This document shows, one piece after another, positions 8,178 through 16,057 of a stretch of 27,152 bases of DNA (position 1 is the stretch's first letter; the number at the start of each line of letters is the position of its first letter). The stretch covers positions 1-27,152 of the forward strand of contig RFGQ01000147.1 of assembly GCA_003695865.1 (NCBI GenBank). The letters are read 5' to 3'. Position numbers and translations under genes: made by a program. The notes under the pieces are model-generated. The model was not told the origin of the DNA. It worked only from the letters and a program-made list of their open reading frames with translations, and did no database searches. The stretch is from Gemmatimonadota bacterium (GTDB lineage: Bacteria; Gemmatimonadota; Gemmatimonadetes; Longimicrobiales; Gaopeijiaceae).

Positions 8178-8924
8178 ATGACCACTTCGAGGATCCGTAG
8201 GTTCGCCGCGAGCGCGCTCGTCGGCGTGCTCGTGCTGTCGCTCGGCGCCTGCGGCAGCGGTGACCAGGCCCAGGCCGGCGACGGCCGCGAGGACGCCCCG
8301 CCCCGCCCGGGCGCGCGCGACTCGCTCAGCGCCGGCGAACTGGGAGGTCTCGCGCGGGAAGACATCCTCCTCACCGGTCCGTGGATGGAAACCCCGATCA
8401 ACCGGGATCCCGGCGCGGCGCCGCGCTCGACCCTCGGTAGCCTGCAGGTCTATCAGGCCGAAGGCGTCGATCGGGTCCTCTTCGAGTTCCCCGGCAACTG
8501 GCAGTTTCCGGGCTACCGGGTAACGCTCGCGACCGGGAACGTGCCCGGCTGCAGCGAAGGTGATTCGATCGACGTGGGCGATGAGCCCACGCTGGTCATC
8601 CGCCTCCGCCCGGTCACGCGAAAGTCGCAGGACGGAAGCGTCGCGGTATCGACCACCGAGGCACCGGTCGAATTCGACGTGCTCCGTTCGCTGCGGCTCG
8701 CCTGCGAAGACAACGACGTGCTCGTGTGGACCGGTGTGCTGGCCGTCGCGCGGCCCTTCCGGGTACTCGAGCTCCAATCCCCCCGGCGCCTCGCCGTCGA
8801 CGTCCGGCACGCGACACCCGAACCCGCGGCAAACGACACCGTCGACGCGGGCGCCGGCCGTGACACCACCGGAGCGGGAGACGGTGGAGATAGGGCCGGC
8901 GCGGGAGACGGCGCTCGCGACTGA
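8178..8924 (+). CDS. Lipoprotein with an AMIN-like domain
   Basis: This 248-residue protein begins with a lipoprotein signal peptide (RIRR, a hydrophobic run, lipobox LGAC with Cys25), so it is exported and lipid-anchored. The middle (about residues 75-215) reads as an AMIN-like domain: VDRVLFEFPG, GYRVTLATG, a central LVIRLRPV, then PFRVLELQSPRRLAVDV, which is the pattern of this family. AMIN-type domains are beta-rich and often bind cell-wall components or target proteins to the envelope. The last 30 residues are low-complexity Gly/Ala/Asp/Arg repeats (GAGD units). It is a monocistronic-looking gene ending 15 nt from the convergent alcohol dehydrogenase gene. The ligand is unknown. Confidence 0.8.
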   Translation: MTTSRIRRFAASALVGVLVLSLGACGSGDQAQAGDGREDAPPRPGARDSLSAGELGGLAREDILLTGPWMETPINRDPGAAPRSTLGSLQVYQAEGVDRVLFEFPGNWQFPGYRVTLATGNVPGCSEGDSIDVGDEPTLVIRLRPVTRKSQDGSVAVSTTEAPVEFDVLRSLRLACEDNDVLVWTGVLAVARPFRVLELQSPRRLAVDVRHATPEPAANDTVDAGAGRDTTGAGDGGDRAGAGDGARD

Positions 8925-8939
8925 GCGAGGCGGCGGCCT

Positions 8940-10214
8940 TCAGGCGTTGGGGGCCAACACCACCTTCACGGCGCCGCTCCTGCGATGATCCCGCGCGGCC
9001 CGCAGGGCATCGCGGTACTCGGCGAGCGGAAACACGTGCGTGACGAGGTCTTCGATGGGAGCGTCGGAGGCGAGCATTAGGTCGTGCGTGATCTCGAAGG
9101 TGTGCCGCGTTTCTCCACGCCAGGATTCGCGTCCGTATCCGACCGAGCCCCTCGCCCGCAGCTCCCGGGCCCACAGGAAGGTGAGGTCCAGCTTGCGGAT
9201 CTCGGCCACGCAGCCGATGACCACCAGGCGCCCGCGTGGGGCGGCGAAGCGTAGCGCCTGCGAGAGGCTCGCGGTGTTCCCCACGCAGTCGTAGATGAGT
9301 GGGAAGCCGCCCCCCGCGTAGACTTCGGGGCCCACGACCGGCATGTAGGCCGAGGCCCCGGTCGCGACGAGCGCCTCGCGTGCCTCGGGCCCCGGCGCCA
9401 CCACCTCGCTCGCGCCCATCGCACGCGCCAGGGTCCGCTCGTGCGGCCGTTTGGCCTGGGCGACGATGTCGCCCTCGAATCCGGTCGCGCGCAACGCCCA
9501 GATCGTGCCCATCGCGATCGTGCCGCTGCCGATGACCAGGACCGGCTCGCCGGGCCGCGGAGGCGTCTGCAGCACCGCGTGCATGGCGATCGCGAAGGGC
9601 TCCATCAGCACCGCCCGGCGGTCGGGGATGCCGTCGGCGACGGGAAACACCTGAGAGGCGTGCGCGAGCATGCGGTCTCCCCAGCCGCCGCGCAGATCGG
9701 CGTGGTAGCCCACGGTCAGACCCGGTCGTAGGGGGCGCCCCCCCACGCGCACCCGTCCCTCCTCCCCGGCCCGCTCGCACGTCGAGTGGTATCCGTCCCG
9801 GCACGAGCGGCACCAGTCGGGCTCGGCAAACCCCCTTGTCGCACAGGAAATCATCGGATCGACGCTCACGCGCTGGCCCGGCTCGACGTGGCGCACACCG
9901 GCGCCGACCTCGAGCACGCGGCCCACCACCTCGTGCCCGAGCACGGCCGGGAACGACCCGAAGGGCTCCATCGCCGGGCTCGCCGAATACGTCAGGTTAC
10001 CCAGGTCGCTCCCGCAGATGCCGCACGACAGCACCTCGAGCTTCACCCATTCCTCTCCCGGAAGTGTCGGATCGGGCAGGGAGCGCAGCCGCACACCCGA
10101 CAGCGACCCGAACAGGGCGGCGTCGCTCACCCGCCCCAGCGTCTTCGCGAGCACGAAGCGCGGAATCGTGACGTCGAAGGCCACGCCGCGAGTCTCGGGA
10201 GGGGCAGAAGGCAT
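8940..10214 (-). CDS. Zinc-dependent alcohol dehydrogenase, MDR superfamily
   Basis: This 424-residue medium-chain dehydrogenase oxidises or reduces an alcohol/aldehyde pair with NAD(P). Catalytic zinc ligands by homology are Cys67 (CGICGSD), His94 (GHE) and Glu205 (LMEPFA). The structural zinc lobe has Cys124, Cys135, Cys138 and Cys146, with an unusually wide first spacing. The Rossmann motif is VIGSGTIAMG (227-236), with Ala where the third Gly is usual. It is about 60-70 residues longer than common ADHs, from an N-terminal extension and inserts after 120. The start ATG lies at 10214; the ribosome-binding site is weak. It is divergent from the thiolase gene. The substrate cannot be read from the sequence. 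Confidence 0.9.
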   Translation of the reverse strand: MPSAPPETRGVAFDVTIPRFVLAKTLGRVSDAALFGSLSGVRLRSLPDPTLPGEEWVKLEVLSCGICGSDLGNLTYSASPAMEPFGSFPAVLGHEVVGRVLEVGAGVRHVEPGQRVSVDPMISCATRGFAEPDWCRSCRDGYHSTCERAGEEGRVRVGGRPLRPGLTVGYHADLRGGWGDRMLAHASQVFPVADGIPDRRAVLMEPFAIAMHAVLQTPPRPGEPVLVIGSGTIAMGTIWALRATGFEGDIVAQAKRPHERTLARAMGASEVVAPGPEAREALVATGASAYMPVVGPEVYAGGGFPLIYDCVGNTASLSQALRFAAPRGRLVVIGCVAEIRKLDLTFLWARELRARGSVGYGRESWRGETRHTFEITHDLMLASDAPIEDLVTHVFPLAEYRDALRAARDHRRSGAVKVVLAPNA

Positions 10215-10362
10215 GGTGAGCGATCCGGTGGAAGGGTGGGCGGCGCCCGACGGGAGTTGCCAAGAGGGCCGCGAACAGGGGAAGATATAGGCCCCGAAGC
10301 AGCCCAGGAACCAGTGCGCGGCGGCCCGGTGCCGTCACGCGAAGCCGCAAGGAGACGCTCCG

Positions 10363-11640
10363 ATGACCCGGGCCGCGATCGTCGCTGGATGCCGTACCCC
10401 CTTCGCGCGCTCAGGCACGTCGCTGGCGCATCTGACCGCCATCGACCTCGGCAAGATCGCGGTGCGCGAACTGGTCGCGCGCAGCGGCGTGCGGCCCGAA
10501 GACATCGACCAACTCATCTTCGGTACGGTCGTCCACGACCCCCATCAGCCCAACATCGGGCGTGAAGTAGCGCTTGCGACGCTACCGAAGTCGGTGCCGG
10601 CCGGCACCGTCTCGCTCGCGTGTGCCTCTGCCAACCAGGCGATCACGGACGGCGTGAACCTGATCGAACGCGGCTACGCCGACGTGGTCGTCGCGGGCGG
10701 CGCCGAGTCGCTCACGCACATCCCGATCCTGCTCAAGCACAAACTCGCCGACACCCTGGTGCGCGCTTCCAAAGCCCGCACCCCGGGGCAGCGGGTGCGC
10801 ACCCTGGCCGGCATTCGGCCGCGCGACCTGATCCCGCAGTTCCCTCAAATCGCCGAACCCACCACCGGCGAGACCATGGGTGAATCGGCCGAGCGCATGG
10901 CGAAGCAGAACGGCATCACGCGCGAGGCCCAGGACGAGTGGGCGCTCCGTTCCCACCGCCTCGCGGCGCAGGGCACCGACGACGGACGGCTCAAAGCCGA
11001 GATCGCACCGCTCTATCCGCCGCCCGACTTCGAGCCGGTGATGGAGGAAGACAACGGCATCCGCCGCGACACGTCGCTCGAGAAGCTCGCCGCGTTGCGG
11101 CCGGTGTTCGACCGGAAGTACGGAAGCGTCACGGCCGGAAACGCGAGTCCGCTGACCGACGGCGCCGCCGCGGTCCTGCTGATGTCCGAGGACTACGCCC
11201 GGGCCGAAGGATTCGAGATTCTCGGCTTCGTCCGCAGCTACGCGTACGCGGCGCTCGACCCGGGCACGCAGCTCCTGCAGGGACCGGCCTACGCCGCTCC
11301 GATGGCACTGGACCGGGCCGGCGTGAGCATGGCCGACATCGACCTGATGGAGATGCACGAGGCCTTCGCGGCCCAGGTGCTCTCGAACCTGCAGTGGTGG
11401 GAGTCGGAGCGCTTCGCGCGCGAGGAGCTCGGTCGTTCGCACCCGGTCGGACACCCCGACCTGGACCGCATCAACGTGATGGGCGGCTCCATCGCGATCG
11501 GCCACCCGTTCGGGGCCACGGGCGCACGACTCACGACCACGCTGGTGCACGAGATGAAGCGCCGGGACGCGGCGCTCGGCCTCATCACCGTGTGCGCCGC
11601 GGGCGGGCTCGGCTTCGCCATGGTGATCGAGCGCGCCTGA
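10363..11640 (+). CDS. Acetyl-CoA acyltransferase (thiolase), FadI-like
   Basis: This 425-residue thiolase cleaves 3-ketoacyl-CoA with CoA, or runs in reverse. The catalytic residues are Cys87 (SLACASANQA), His332 (EMHEAFA), His381 (IGHPFGATGAR) and Cys411 (CAAGG). The ASANQA context after the nucleophile and the long loop LACASAN...LTHIPILLKHKLADTL resemble the beta subunit of the trifunctional protein (FadI) more than FadA or biosynthetic AtoB. AAGGAG lies 8 nt upstream of the ATG. The usual partner fadJ is not adjacent, so the hydratase/dehydrogenase must be encoded elsewhere. A possible promoter -10 (TATAGG, 10286-10291) lies in the 148-nt gap shared with the divergent ADH gene. Confidence 0.93.
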   Translation: MTRAAIVAGCRTPFARSGTSLAHLTAIDLGKIAVRELVARSGVRPEDIDQLIFGTVVHDPHQPNIGREVALATLPKSVPAGTVSLACASANQAITDGVNLIERGYADVVVAGGAESLTHIPILLKHKLADTLVRASKARTPGQRVRTLAGIRPRDLIPQFPQIAEPTTGETMGESAERMAKQNGITREAQDEWALRSHRLAAQGTDDGRLKAEIAPLYPPPDFEPVMEEDNGIRRDTSLEKLAALRPVFDRKYGSVTAGNASPLTDGAAAVLLMSEDYARAEGFEILGFVRSYAYAALDPGTQLLQGPAYAAPMALDRAGVSMADIDLMEMHEAFAAQVLSNLQWWESERFAREELGRSHPVGHPDLDRINVMGGSIAIGHPFGATGARLTTTLVHEMKRRDAALGLITVCAAGGLGFAMVIERA

Positions 11641-11682
11641 GCGTGCGCACGCGCGCGGCACCCCCTGGTTGTCCGCTCCGAC

Positions 11683-12156
11683 TCAGGCGGCCGCGCGCAC
11701 GGCCTCGCGCACGGCGTCCAGGTCGGGCATCACGCCCGCGTCGTCGCTCACCCAGGCGTAGCGCACGATGCCCTCGCGGTCGATCACGAACGCCGCGCGC
11801 TTCGACACGCCCTCGAGGCCGTAGAATTCCTCGTAGAGCACGTCATAGGCTCGCGACGCTGCGCGGTTGAAGTCCGAGACGATGGGGAACGGGGCTCCGC
11901 ACTCGGCCGCGAACTTCTGATTCACGAACGGGGAGTCCACGCTCACCCCGATCACCTCCGCGCCCAGCTCCTGCCAGGCCCCGTAGTCCTCGGCGACCGC
12001 GCACATCTCCTTCGTGCAGGTCGACGAGAACGCGAGCGGGAAGAACAGCAGCACGACGGGACGCTCACCTCGATAGTCGGAGAGGCGGAGCGGAGCTTCA
12101 CCGGGCTTGAGGGGCAGCTCGAAGTCCGGCGCGGGCGTTCCGGGACTCAGGGCCAT
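11683..12156 (-). CDS. Peroxiredoxin, AhpE/Bcp-like
   Basis: This 157-residue thiol peroxidase reduces hydrogen peroxide and organic peroxides. The peroxidatic motif P-x3-S-x2-C has Pro40, Ser44 and Cys47, and the active-site Arg is Arg120. Cys52 (TCTKEMC) could act as a near resolving cysteine as in Bcp, and Cys86 is a third candidate, so its class (1-Cys AhpE or atypical 2-Cys) is open. The start was set at the ATG at 12156 because AAGGAG precedes it; an upstream in-frame ATG at 12216 adds 20 residues without similarity. The gene converges with the thiolase gene (42-nt gap). The bacilliredoxin at 22386 could belong to the same thiol system. Confidence 0.92.
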   Translation of the reverse strand: MALSPGTPAPDFELPLKPGEAPLRLSDYRGERPVVLLFFPLAFSSTCTKEMCAVAEDYGAWQELGAEVIGVSVDSPFVNQKFAAECGAPFPIVSDFNRAASRAYDVLYEEFYGLEGVSKRAAFVIDREGIVRYAWVSDDAGVMPDLDAVREAVRAAA

Positions 12157-12251
12157 CGCGGCACACTCCTTCGCTTGGATCGACGTCCGGCCCGGGGCGC
12201 GCGGCGCCGGGGCCATCCGGAATGTAGCAGCTTGTGCGGTGATACGTGCGG

Positions 12252-12269
12252 GCTGAGAAAGCGCTCAGC
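12252..12269 (-). terminator. Hairpin between the thioesterase and peroxiredoxin genes
   Basis: GCTGAG (12252-12257) and CTCAGC (12264-12269) form a perfect 6-bp inverted repeat with a 6-nt loop, 28 nt after the thioesterase stop on the minus strand. There is no U-tract. It may end the thioesterase transcript in the 141-nt gap before the peroxiredoxin gene. Confidence 0.33.
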
Positions 12270-12297
12270 GACGCGGGCGGTTGCGGACCCGGCGTCG

Positions 12298-12792
12298 TCA
12301 CTCTCCCTCCAGTTCGCGCTCCAACTGCTGCCGCGCGGCCCGGCGCTTCTTCCCCTCCTCGAACCGGCGCTCCTCGTCGGGCGTCTCGAGTCGCAGCGGG
12401 CGCACCGGCGCCGGTCGACCGTCGGGGCCCAGGGCCACGAACGTGAGATAGCAGTCGTTCGTGCGCCGCCGCCGGCCCGTGATCGGATTCTCGGCGCACA
12501 CGCACACCCCCACTTCCATCGACGTGCGCCCCACGTAGTTCACCTGCGCCGCGCACGTCACGAGCTCGCCGGCGTAGATGGGCTCATTGAACTCGACGCG
12601 GTCGATGGACACCGTCACGCACGGCCGGCCGGCGTGGCGCATGGCCGCCAGCGCCGCGGCCTTGTCGACCATCGAGAGCACGACGCCGCCGAACACGTTG
12701 CCCAGGTTGTTGACGTGTAGCGGCATCATCAGCTCGGTGATCTCCGACGCGCTCTGGGACGGGGCGCGCGGTTCGAGAACCTCGTCCGACAT
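12298..12792 (-). CDS. Acyl-CoA thioesterase, hotdog fold (YciA/BACH family)
   Basis: This 164-residue hotdog-fold enzyme hydrolyses acyl-CoA to free acid and CoA. The family signature NNLGNVFGGVVLSMVD covers residues 28-43, with Asn29 and Asp43 at the positions that act in YciA/BACH. RHAGRPCVTVSIDRVEFNEPI follows. The C-terminus (140-164) is a charged helix rich in Glu, Arg and Lys. The start is the ATG at 12792 with GGAGTG upstream; a longer frame exists but its extension is Gly/Arg-rich and without family similarity. It sits divergently from the DASS transporter gene. Confidence 0.93.
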   Translation of the reverse strand: MSDEVLEPRAPSQSASEITELMMPLHVNNLGNVFGGVVLSMVDKAAALAAMRHAGRPCVTVSIDRVEFNEPIYAGELVTCAAQVNYVGRTSMEVGVCVCAENPITGRRRRTNDCYLTFVALGPDGRPAPVRPLRLETPDEERRFEEGKKRRAARQQLERELEGE

Positions 12793-13123
12793 CGGTTCAC
12801 TCCGGAGGTGTGGGCGCAGGGGCCGGGTGCGGTGGCGGTTCGGGGGAACCGCACGGCGGCACGACGCGCCGCCGGGGTCCCGGCCGATCGCGCCCGTGTA
12901 CCCGCGGGGTGCGGCCGGGTGCCGCCGCCGCCCCGCCCGTCGTCCCTCGGCGCGACCGCCCGGGCCGTCGTCCCTCGGCCCATCATCGCACCCCGGCAGC
13001 ATGGGCGGGGGCCAGTTGCCGCGCCCTCGGGGGCGGTGCAAACTCCTGCGGCCGGCGGTCGGGCGCGGAGACGCCACTCCGGGCGGATCGACGGCACCCA
13101 CGCACAGATGTCCGGAGTCGCCC
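12793..13123. other. 331-nt divergent intergenic region, no gene seen
   Basis: This very GC-rich region separates the thioesterase gene from the transporter gene. Long frames cross it on both strands, but their translations are Arg/Gly/Pro-rich and look like GC artefacts. It contains a hairpin (GCGGTT 12835-12840, AACCGC 12847-12852, perfect arms) and two direct repeats described separately. No convincing promoter hexamers are visible. Confidence 0.5.
12937..12979. repeat. Two 15-bp direct repeats upstream of the DASS transporter
   Basis: CCGTCGTCCCTCGGC occurs at 12937-12951 and again, identically, at 12965-12979, a 28-bp period. They lie in the divergent gap 12793-13123. A pair of identical sites in such a place could be an activator or repressor binding array. 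A chance duplication in GC-rich DNA cannot be excluded. Confidence 0.55.
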
Positions 13124-14620
13124 GTGACCGGCAACACCACTCCTCAAGCCTCGCCCGTGGATCCCGCGTTCCGCCCGGCACAGCGGGTGGGGCTGCTCGT
13201 CGGCTTCGGCGCGTTCGTGGCCATGTTGGCGGTGCCCGCTCCGGCCGCGCTCGGCGGCGCAGCCTGGCACACGGCTGCGGTCGCCGTGCTCATGGCGGTC
13301 TGGTGGATCACCGAGGCGATTCCCATCCCGGCCACCGCGCTGGTGCCCCTGGTCGCGTTTCCGGCGCTCGGTGTTCTGAGCGCTCAGGACGCGGCCTCGG
13401 CCTATGGGCAGGACCTGATCTTTCTGTTCATGGGCGGCTTTCTGATCGCCGTGGCCATGGAGCGATGGGGCCTGCATCGCCGCATCGCCCTCGCGGTGGT
13501 CGCCGCCGTGGGCACGGGGCCACGCCGCCTGGTTCTCGGTTTCATGCTCGCGACCGCGTTTCTGTCGATGTGGATCTCGAACACCGCCACGACCACGATG
13601 ATGCTGCCCATCGCCATTGCGGTCGGCCAGACCTTCCGGCGCCCGGAGGACGAGGGGCCCTTTCCGTTCGGCACCGCGCTGATGCTGGGAATCGCCTATG
13701 CGGCCTCCATCGGCGGTGTTGCAACCCTCATCGGCACACCGCCCAACGCGGTGATGGCCGCCGCCGCAGAGGAGCTCGCCGGCGTCGAGATCGGCTTCCT
13801 CGACTGGAGTCTGGTGGCCCTGCCGGTGAGCGCCGTGCTGCTGCCGCTCACCTGGCTGCTGCTGGTCGGGGTGCTCTACCCGCCCGGCGACGTGCAGGGC
13901 GACGCCGGCTTCGTCGACCGGGAGCGGGCCCGGCTGGGCCCCATGGGCCGGGGAGAGCGCGCCGTCGCCGTCGTCTTCGCGCTGACCGCGCTCGCATGGG
14001 TCATGCGGGCTCCCAAGGACCTGGGCGACATCGTCGTCCCCGGCATCCAGACCTACCTTCCGGGAGTGCGGGACTCCACCATCGCCATGGCGGCCGGCCT
14101 GGCCCTCTTTCTCATCCCTGTGGACTTCAAGCGGGGTACCTTCGCCCTCGACTGGCCCACCGCCCGCCGCATTCCCTGGGGCGTGCTCGTCCTGTTCGGC
14201 GGCGGGCTTTCGCTCGCCCGGGCGATGGACCGCTCGGGGCTCGCCGAAGCCGTGGGAAGCGCCGTGGCCGGGTTGGATGCCGTGCCCACGGTAGTGCTGC
14301 TCGGGGCCGTGGCCGCGCTGTTCGTGTTCCTCACCGAGATGACCTCGAACGCGGCGACCGCGACCATGGCGATGCCCGTGATGGCGGGCGCCGCGGCCGG
14401 GCTCGGCCTGCCGCCCCTCATGCTCATGGCCACCGCGGGCCTCGCGTGTTCGATGGCCTTCATGCTGCCGGTGGCCACCCCGCCGAACGCCATCGTGTTC
14501 GGGAGCGGATACATCACCATCCCGCAGATGGCGCGGGCGGGGCTGGCCCTGAACCTGCTTGCCATTGCCGTGATCACGCTCGCCGCTACCTTGCTCATTC
14601 CCGCCATCCTGGTCCGGTAG
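13124..14620 (+). CDS. DASS (SLC13) family sodium:dicarboxylate symporter
   Basis: This 498-residue inner-membrane protein resembles VcINDY-type carriers that import succinate, malate or related dicarboxylates with sodium ions. The duplicated substrate/sodium motifs are present: SNTATT at 152-157 with IGTPPNAV at 203-210, and SNAATAT at 408-414 with ATPPNAIVFGSG at 451-462. The second SNT motif has Ala in place of Thr, a variation seen in this family. About 11 hydrophobic segments and two hairpin-like regions can be read. The start is GTG at 13124, with GGAG 7 nt upstream; the longer open frame upstream is not transporter-like. Substrate is inferred from the family only. Confidence 0.92.
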   Translation: MTGNTTPQASPVDPAFRPAQRVGLLVGFGAFVAMLAVPAPAALGGAAWHTAAVAVLMAVWWITEAIPIPATALVPLVAFPALGVLSAQDAASAYGQDLIFLFMGGFLIAVAMERWGLHRRIALAVVAAVGTGPRRLVLGFMLATAFLSMWISNTATTTMMLPIAIAVGQTFRRPEDEGPFPFGTALMLGIAYAASIGGVATLIGTPPNAVMAAAAEELAGVEIGFLDWSLVALPVSAVLLPLTWLLLVGVLYPPGDVQGDAGFVDRERARLGPMGRGERAVAVVFALTALAWVMRAPKDLGDIVVPGIQTYLPGVRDSTIAMAAGLALFLIPVDFKRGTFALDWPTARRIPWGVLVLFGGGLSLARAMDRSGLAEAVGSAVAGLDAVPTVVLLGAVAALFVFLTEMTSNAATATMAMPVMAGAAAGLGLPPLMLMATAGLACSMAFMLPVATPPNAIVFGSGYITIPQMARAGLALNLLAIAVITLAATLLIPAILVR

Positions 14621-14645
14621 ACCCGCCCGCCGGCCGTACGCGCTC

Positions 14646-14660
14646 GGCGCCCCAGGCGCC
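14646..14660 (+). terminator. Small hairpin between the transporter and dehydrogenase genes
   Basis: Two copies of GGCGCC (14646-14651, 14655-14660) can pair around a 3-nt loop, 25 nt after the transporter stop. There is no U-tract. It may be only a weak attenuator, and the 63-nt gap allows read-through into the dehydrogenase gene. Confidence 0.22.
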
Positions 14661-14683
14661 CCCACGGCAACGGCAGAGACGAC

Positions 14684-16015
14684 ATGTGGGATCGATACCG
14701 GCGCTTCCTGCGCGCGCAGCCGCACGGCGTGTTCGAATGGCACGACACCGAGACGGAGGCGGTCGGCTGGCTGGTCATCAACTCGCTCCGGGGTGGCGCG
14801 GCCGGGGGCGGTACCCGGCTCCATGCTGCGGTCACGGTCGAAGAGGTCACCTACCTGGCCAAGACCATGGAGCTCAAGTTCGCCTTCTCCGGCCCACCCA
14901 TCGGGGGGGCGAAATCGGGCGTTCGCTTCGATCCGGAAGATCCGCGGCGACGTGAGGTGCTCGGGCGCTGGTTCCGGGCGGTAGCGCCGTTTCTGCGGAG
15001 CTGCTACGGCACCGCGGGCGACGTTCACGTGGACGAGCAACGCGACGTCGTGCCGCTCTGCGCCGAAGCGGGTCTCCTGCATCATCAGCAGGGCATCGTC
15101 GCGGGCCACTACGGGGCCGACGAGGTCCGCATCCGGGTGGTCGTGGAACGGGTGCGGGAGGCCCTTTCACGGGTGGTCGACGACCCCCGCTACGGGCTTG
15201 TGTCCGCCGGGTTGCGCGTCTCGGACCTGGTGACCGGGTATGGCGTGGCGCGGGGCACCGAAGCGCTCGTGCGGGCCACCGAGGGCGCGCACGCCGACCT
15301 CAGGGGTCGCCGGGTGATCGTCGAGGGGTTCGGCAATGTCGGGGGCTCGGCCGCACTCTTCCTCGCGCGGGCCGGAGCGCGCATCGTCGCCGTCACCGAC
15401 GCCCGGGCCGCACTCGTCCACCAAGACGGCCTCGATGCCGCTCAGGTGGAGGATCTGCTCGCACGTCGCGTTCGGGGCATGCTTCCTCCCGACCCGCACC
15501 TGCTCGCTGGAGATGCGCGCTCGACGGCCTACCGGACCCACGCCGACGTGTTCGTGCCCGCCGCGGTGTCGGGATCGGTGGACCCCGCCCGCCTGGCCGA
15601 CCTGGCGGCCGCCGGCGTGCGCTACGTCGTTTGCGGTGCCAATCAGCCGTTTCGCGAGCGCGGGCTCGGCGACACCGGCTCTCTGGAAGCGGCCGACGAA
15701 CGCTTCAGCGTGCTGCCCGACGCCGTCGCGTCGATGGGCATGGCGCGGGCCTTTCACCTGCTCATGGAGGACGCCGCGTCCGCGTTCCGGCCCGCGGCCG
15801 TGCTCGAGGCGGTCGGCGACGCCGTGAGCGACGCTGTGGACGCGGTGGGTACACGCGCCCGGGAGCTGGCGCCCGTACCGGCCGGCGCCGATGCGGGTGG
15901 TCCTGCCACCTCGGAGAAGGGCTCCGGGGCCGGGCCCGGTGCGGCTGCGCGGCCTCCGACGCACGGCTTCGCCCTCGCCGCGCTCGACGTGGCGCTGGAC
16001 CGGGTCACCGGGTGA
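14684..16015 (+). CDS. Glu/Leu/Phe/Val dehydrogenase family protein
   Basis: This 443-residue NAD(P)-dependent enzyme deaminates an amino acid oxidatively to its 2-oxo acid. The N-terminal catalytic domain carries Lys65 (MELKFAF), the catalytic Lys77 (GGAKSGV) and Asp113 (GDVHVDE). The second domain has the dinucleotide fold motif GFGNVG (215-220). The short N-terminus and the N-x-L-R-G-G-A-A-G-G-G-T-R segment (33-45) fit leucine/phenylalanine dehydrogenases as well as glutamate dehydrogenase, so the substrate is open. A Gly/Ala/Pro-rich linker (about 395-425) near the C-terminus is unusual and probably disordered. The gene is likely co-transcribed with the transporter 63 nt upstream. Confidence 0.9.
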   Translation: MWDRYRRFLRAQPHGVFEWHDTETEAVGWLVINSLRGGAAGGGTRLHAAVTVEEVTYLAKTMELKFAFSGPPIGGAKSGVRFDPEDPRRREVLGRWFRAVAPFLRSCYGTAGDVHVDEQRDVVPLCAEAGLLHHQQGIVAGHYGADEVRIRVVVERVREALSRVVDDPRYGLVSAGLRVSDLVTGYGVARGTEALVRATEGAHADLRGRRVIVEGFGNVGGSAALFLARAGARIVAVTDARAALVHQDGLDAAQVEDLLARRVRGMLPPDPHLLAGDARSTAYRTHADVFVPAAVSGSVDPARLADLAAAGVRYVVCGANQPFRERGLGDTGSLEAADERFSVLPDAVASMGMARAFHLLMEDAASAFRPAAVLEAVGDAVSDAVDAVGTRARELAPVPAGADAGGPATSEKGSGAGPGAAARPPTHGFALAALDVALDRVTG

Positions 16016-16039
16016 TTCGTCAGAAACAGAATGTGCGAT

Positions 16040-16057
16040 CTAGAACATTGCTTCTAG
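16040..16057. terminator. AT-rich palindrome between convergent genes
   Basis: CTAGAA (16040-16045) and TTCTAG (16052-16057) are perfect 6-bp arms around a 6-nt loop. They lie in an AT-rich patch unlike the surrounding DNA, within the 38-nt gap between the dehydrogenase stop (16015) and the hydrolase stop (16054), and overlap the last codons of the hydrolase. It may be a bidirectional terminator or a protein-binding site. Confidence 0.35.

Noticed and set aside
6954..8810. 618-codon open frame on the minus strand across sufU, ogt and the lipoprotein
   Set aside because: The opposite strand carries three recognised genes with ribosome-binding sites. The translation is Arg/Gly/His-rich and has no known motif.
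11641..11656. Self-complementary GCGTGCGCACGC after the thiolase gene
   Set aside because: It is a palindrome with no loop, in DNA made of alternating G and C, so a chance match is likely and no stable hairpin follows.
12808..14955. 715-codon open frame on the plus strand across the transporter in another frame
   Set aside because: The translation is dominated by Arg, Gly and His and lacks membrane segments, while the neighbouring frame gives a clear transporter.
12983..15109. 708-codon open frame on the minus strand opposite the transporter and dehydrogenase genes
   Set aside because: It is a mirror of GC-rich codon use in the real plus-strand genes. Its translation is rich in His, Gly, Arg and Glu and shows no domain.
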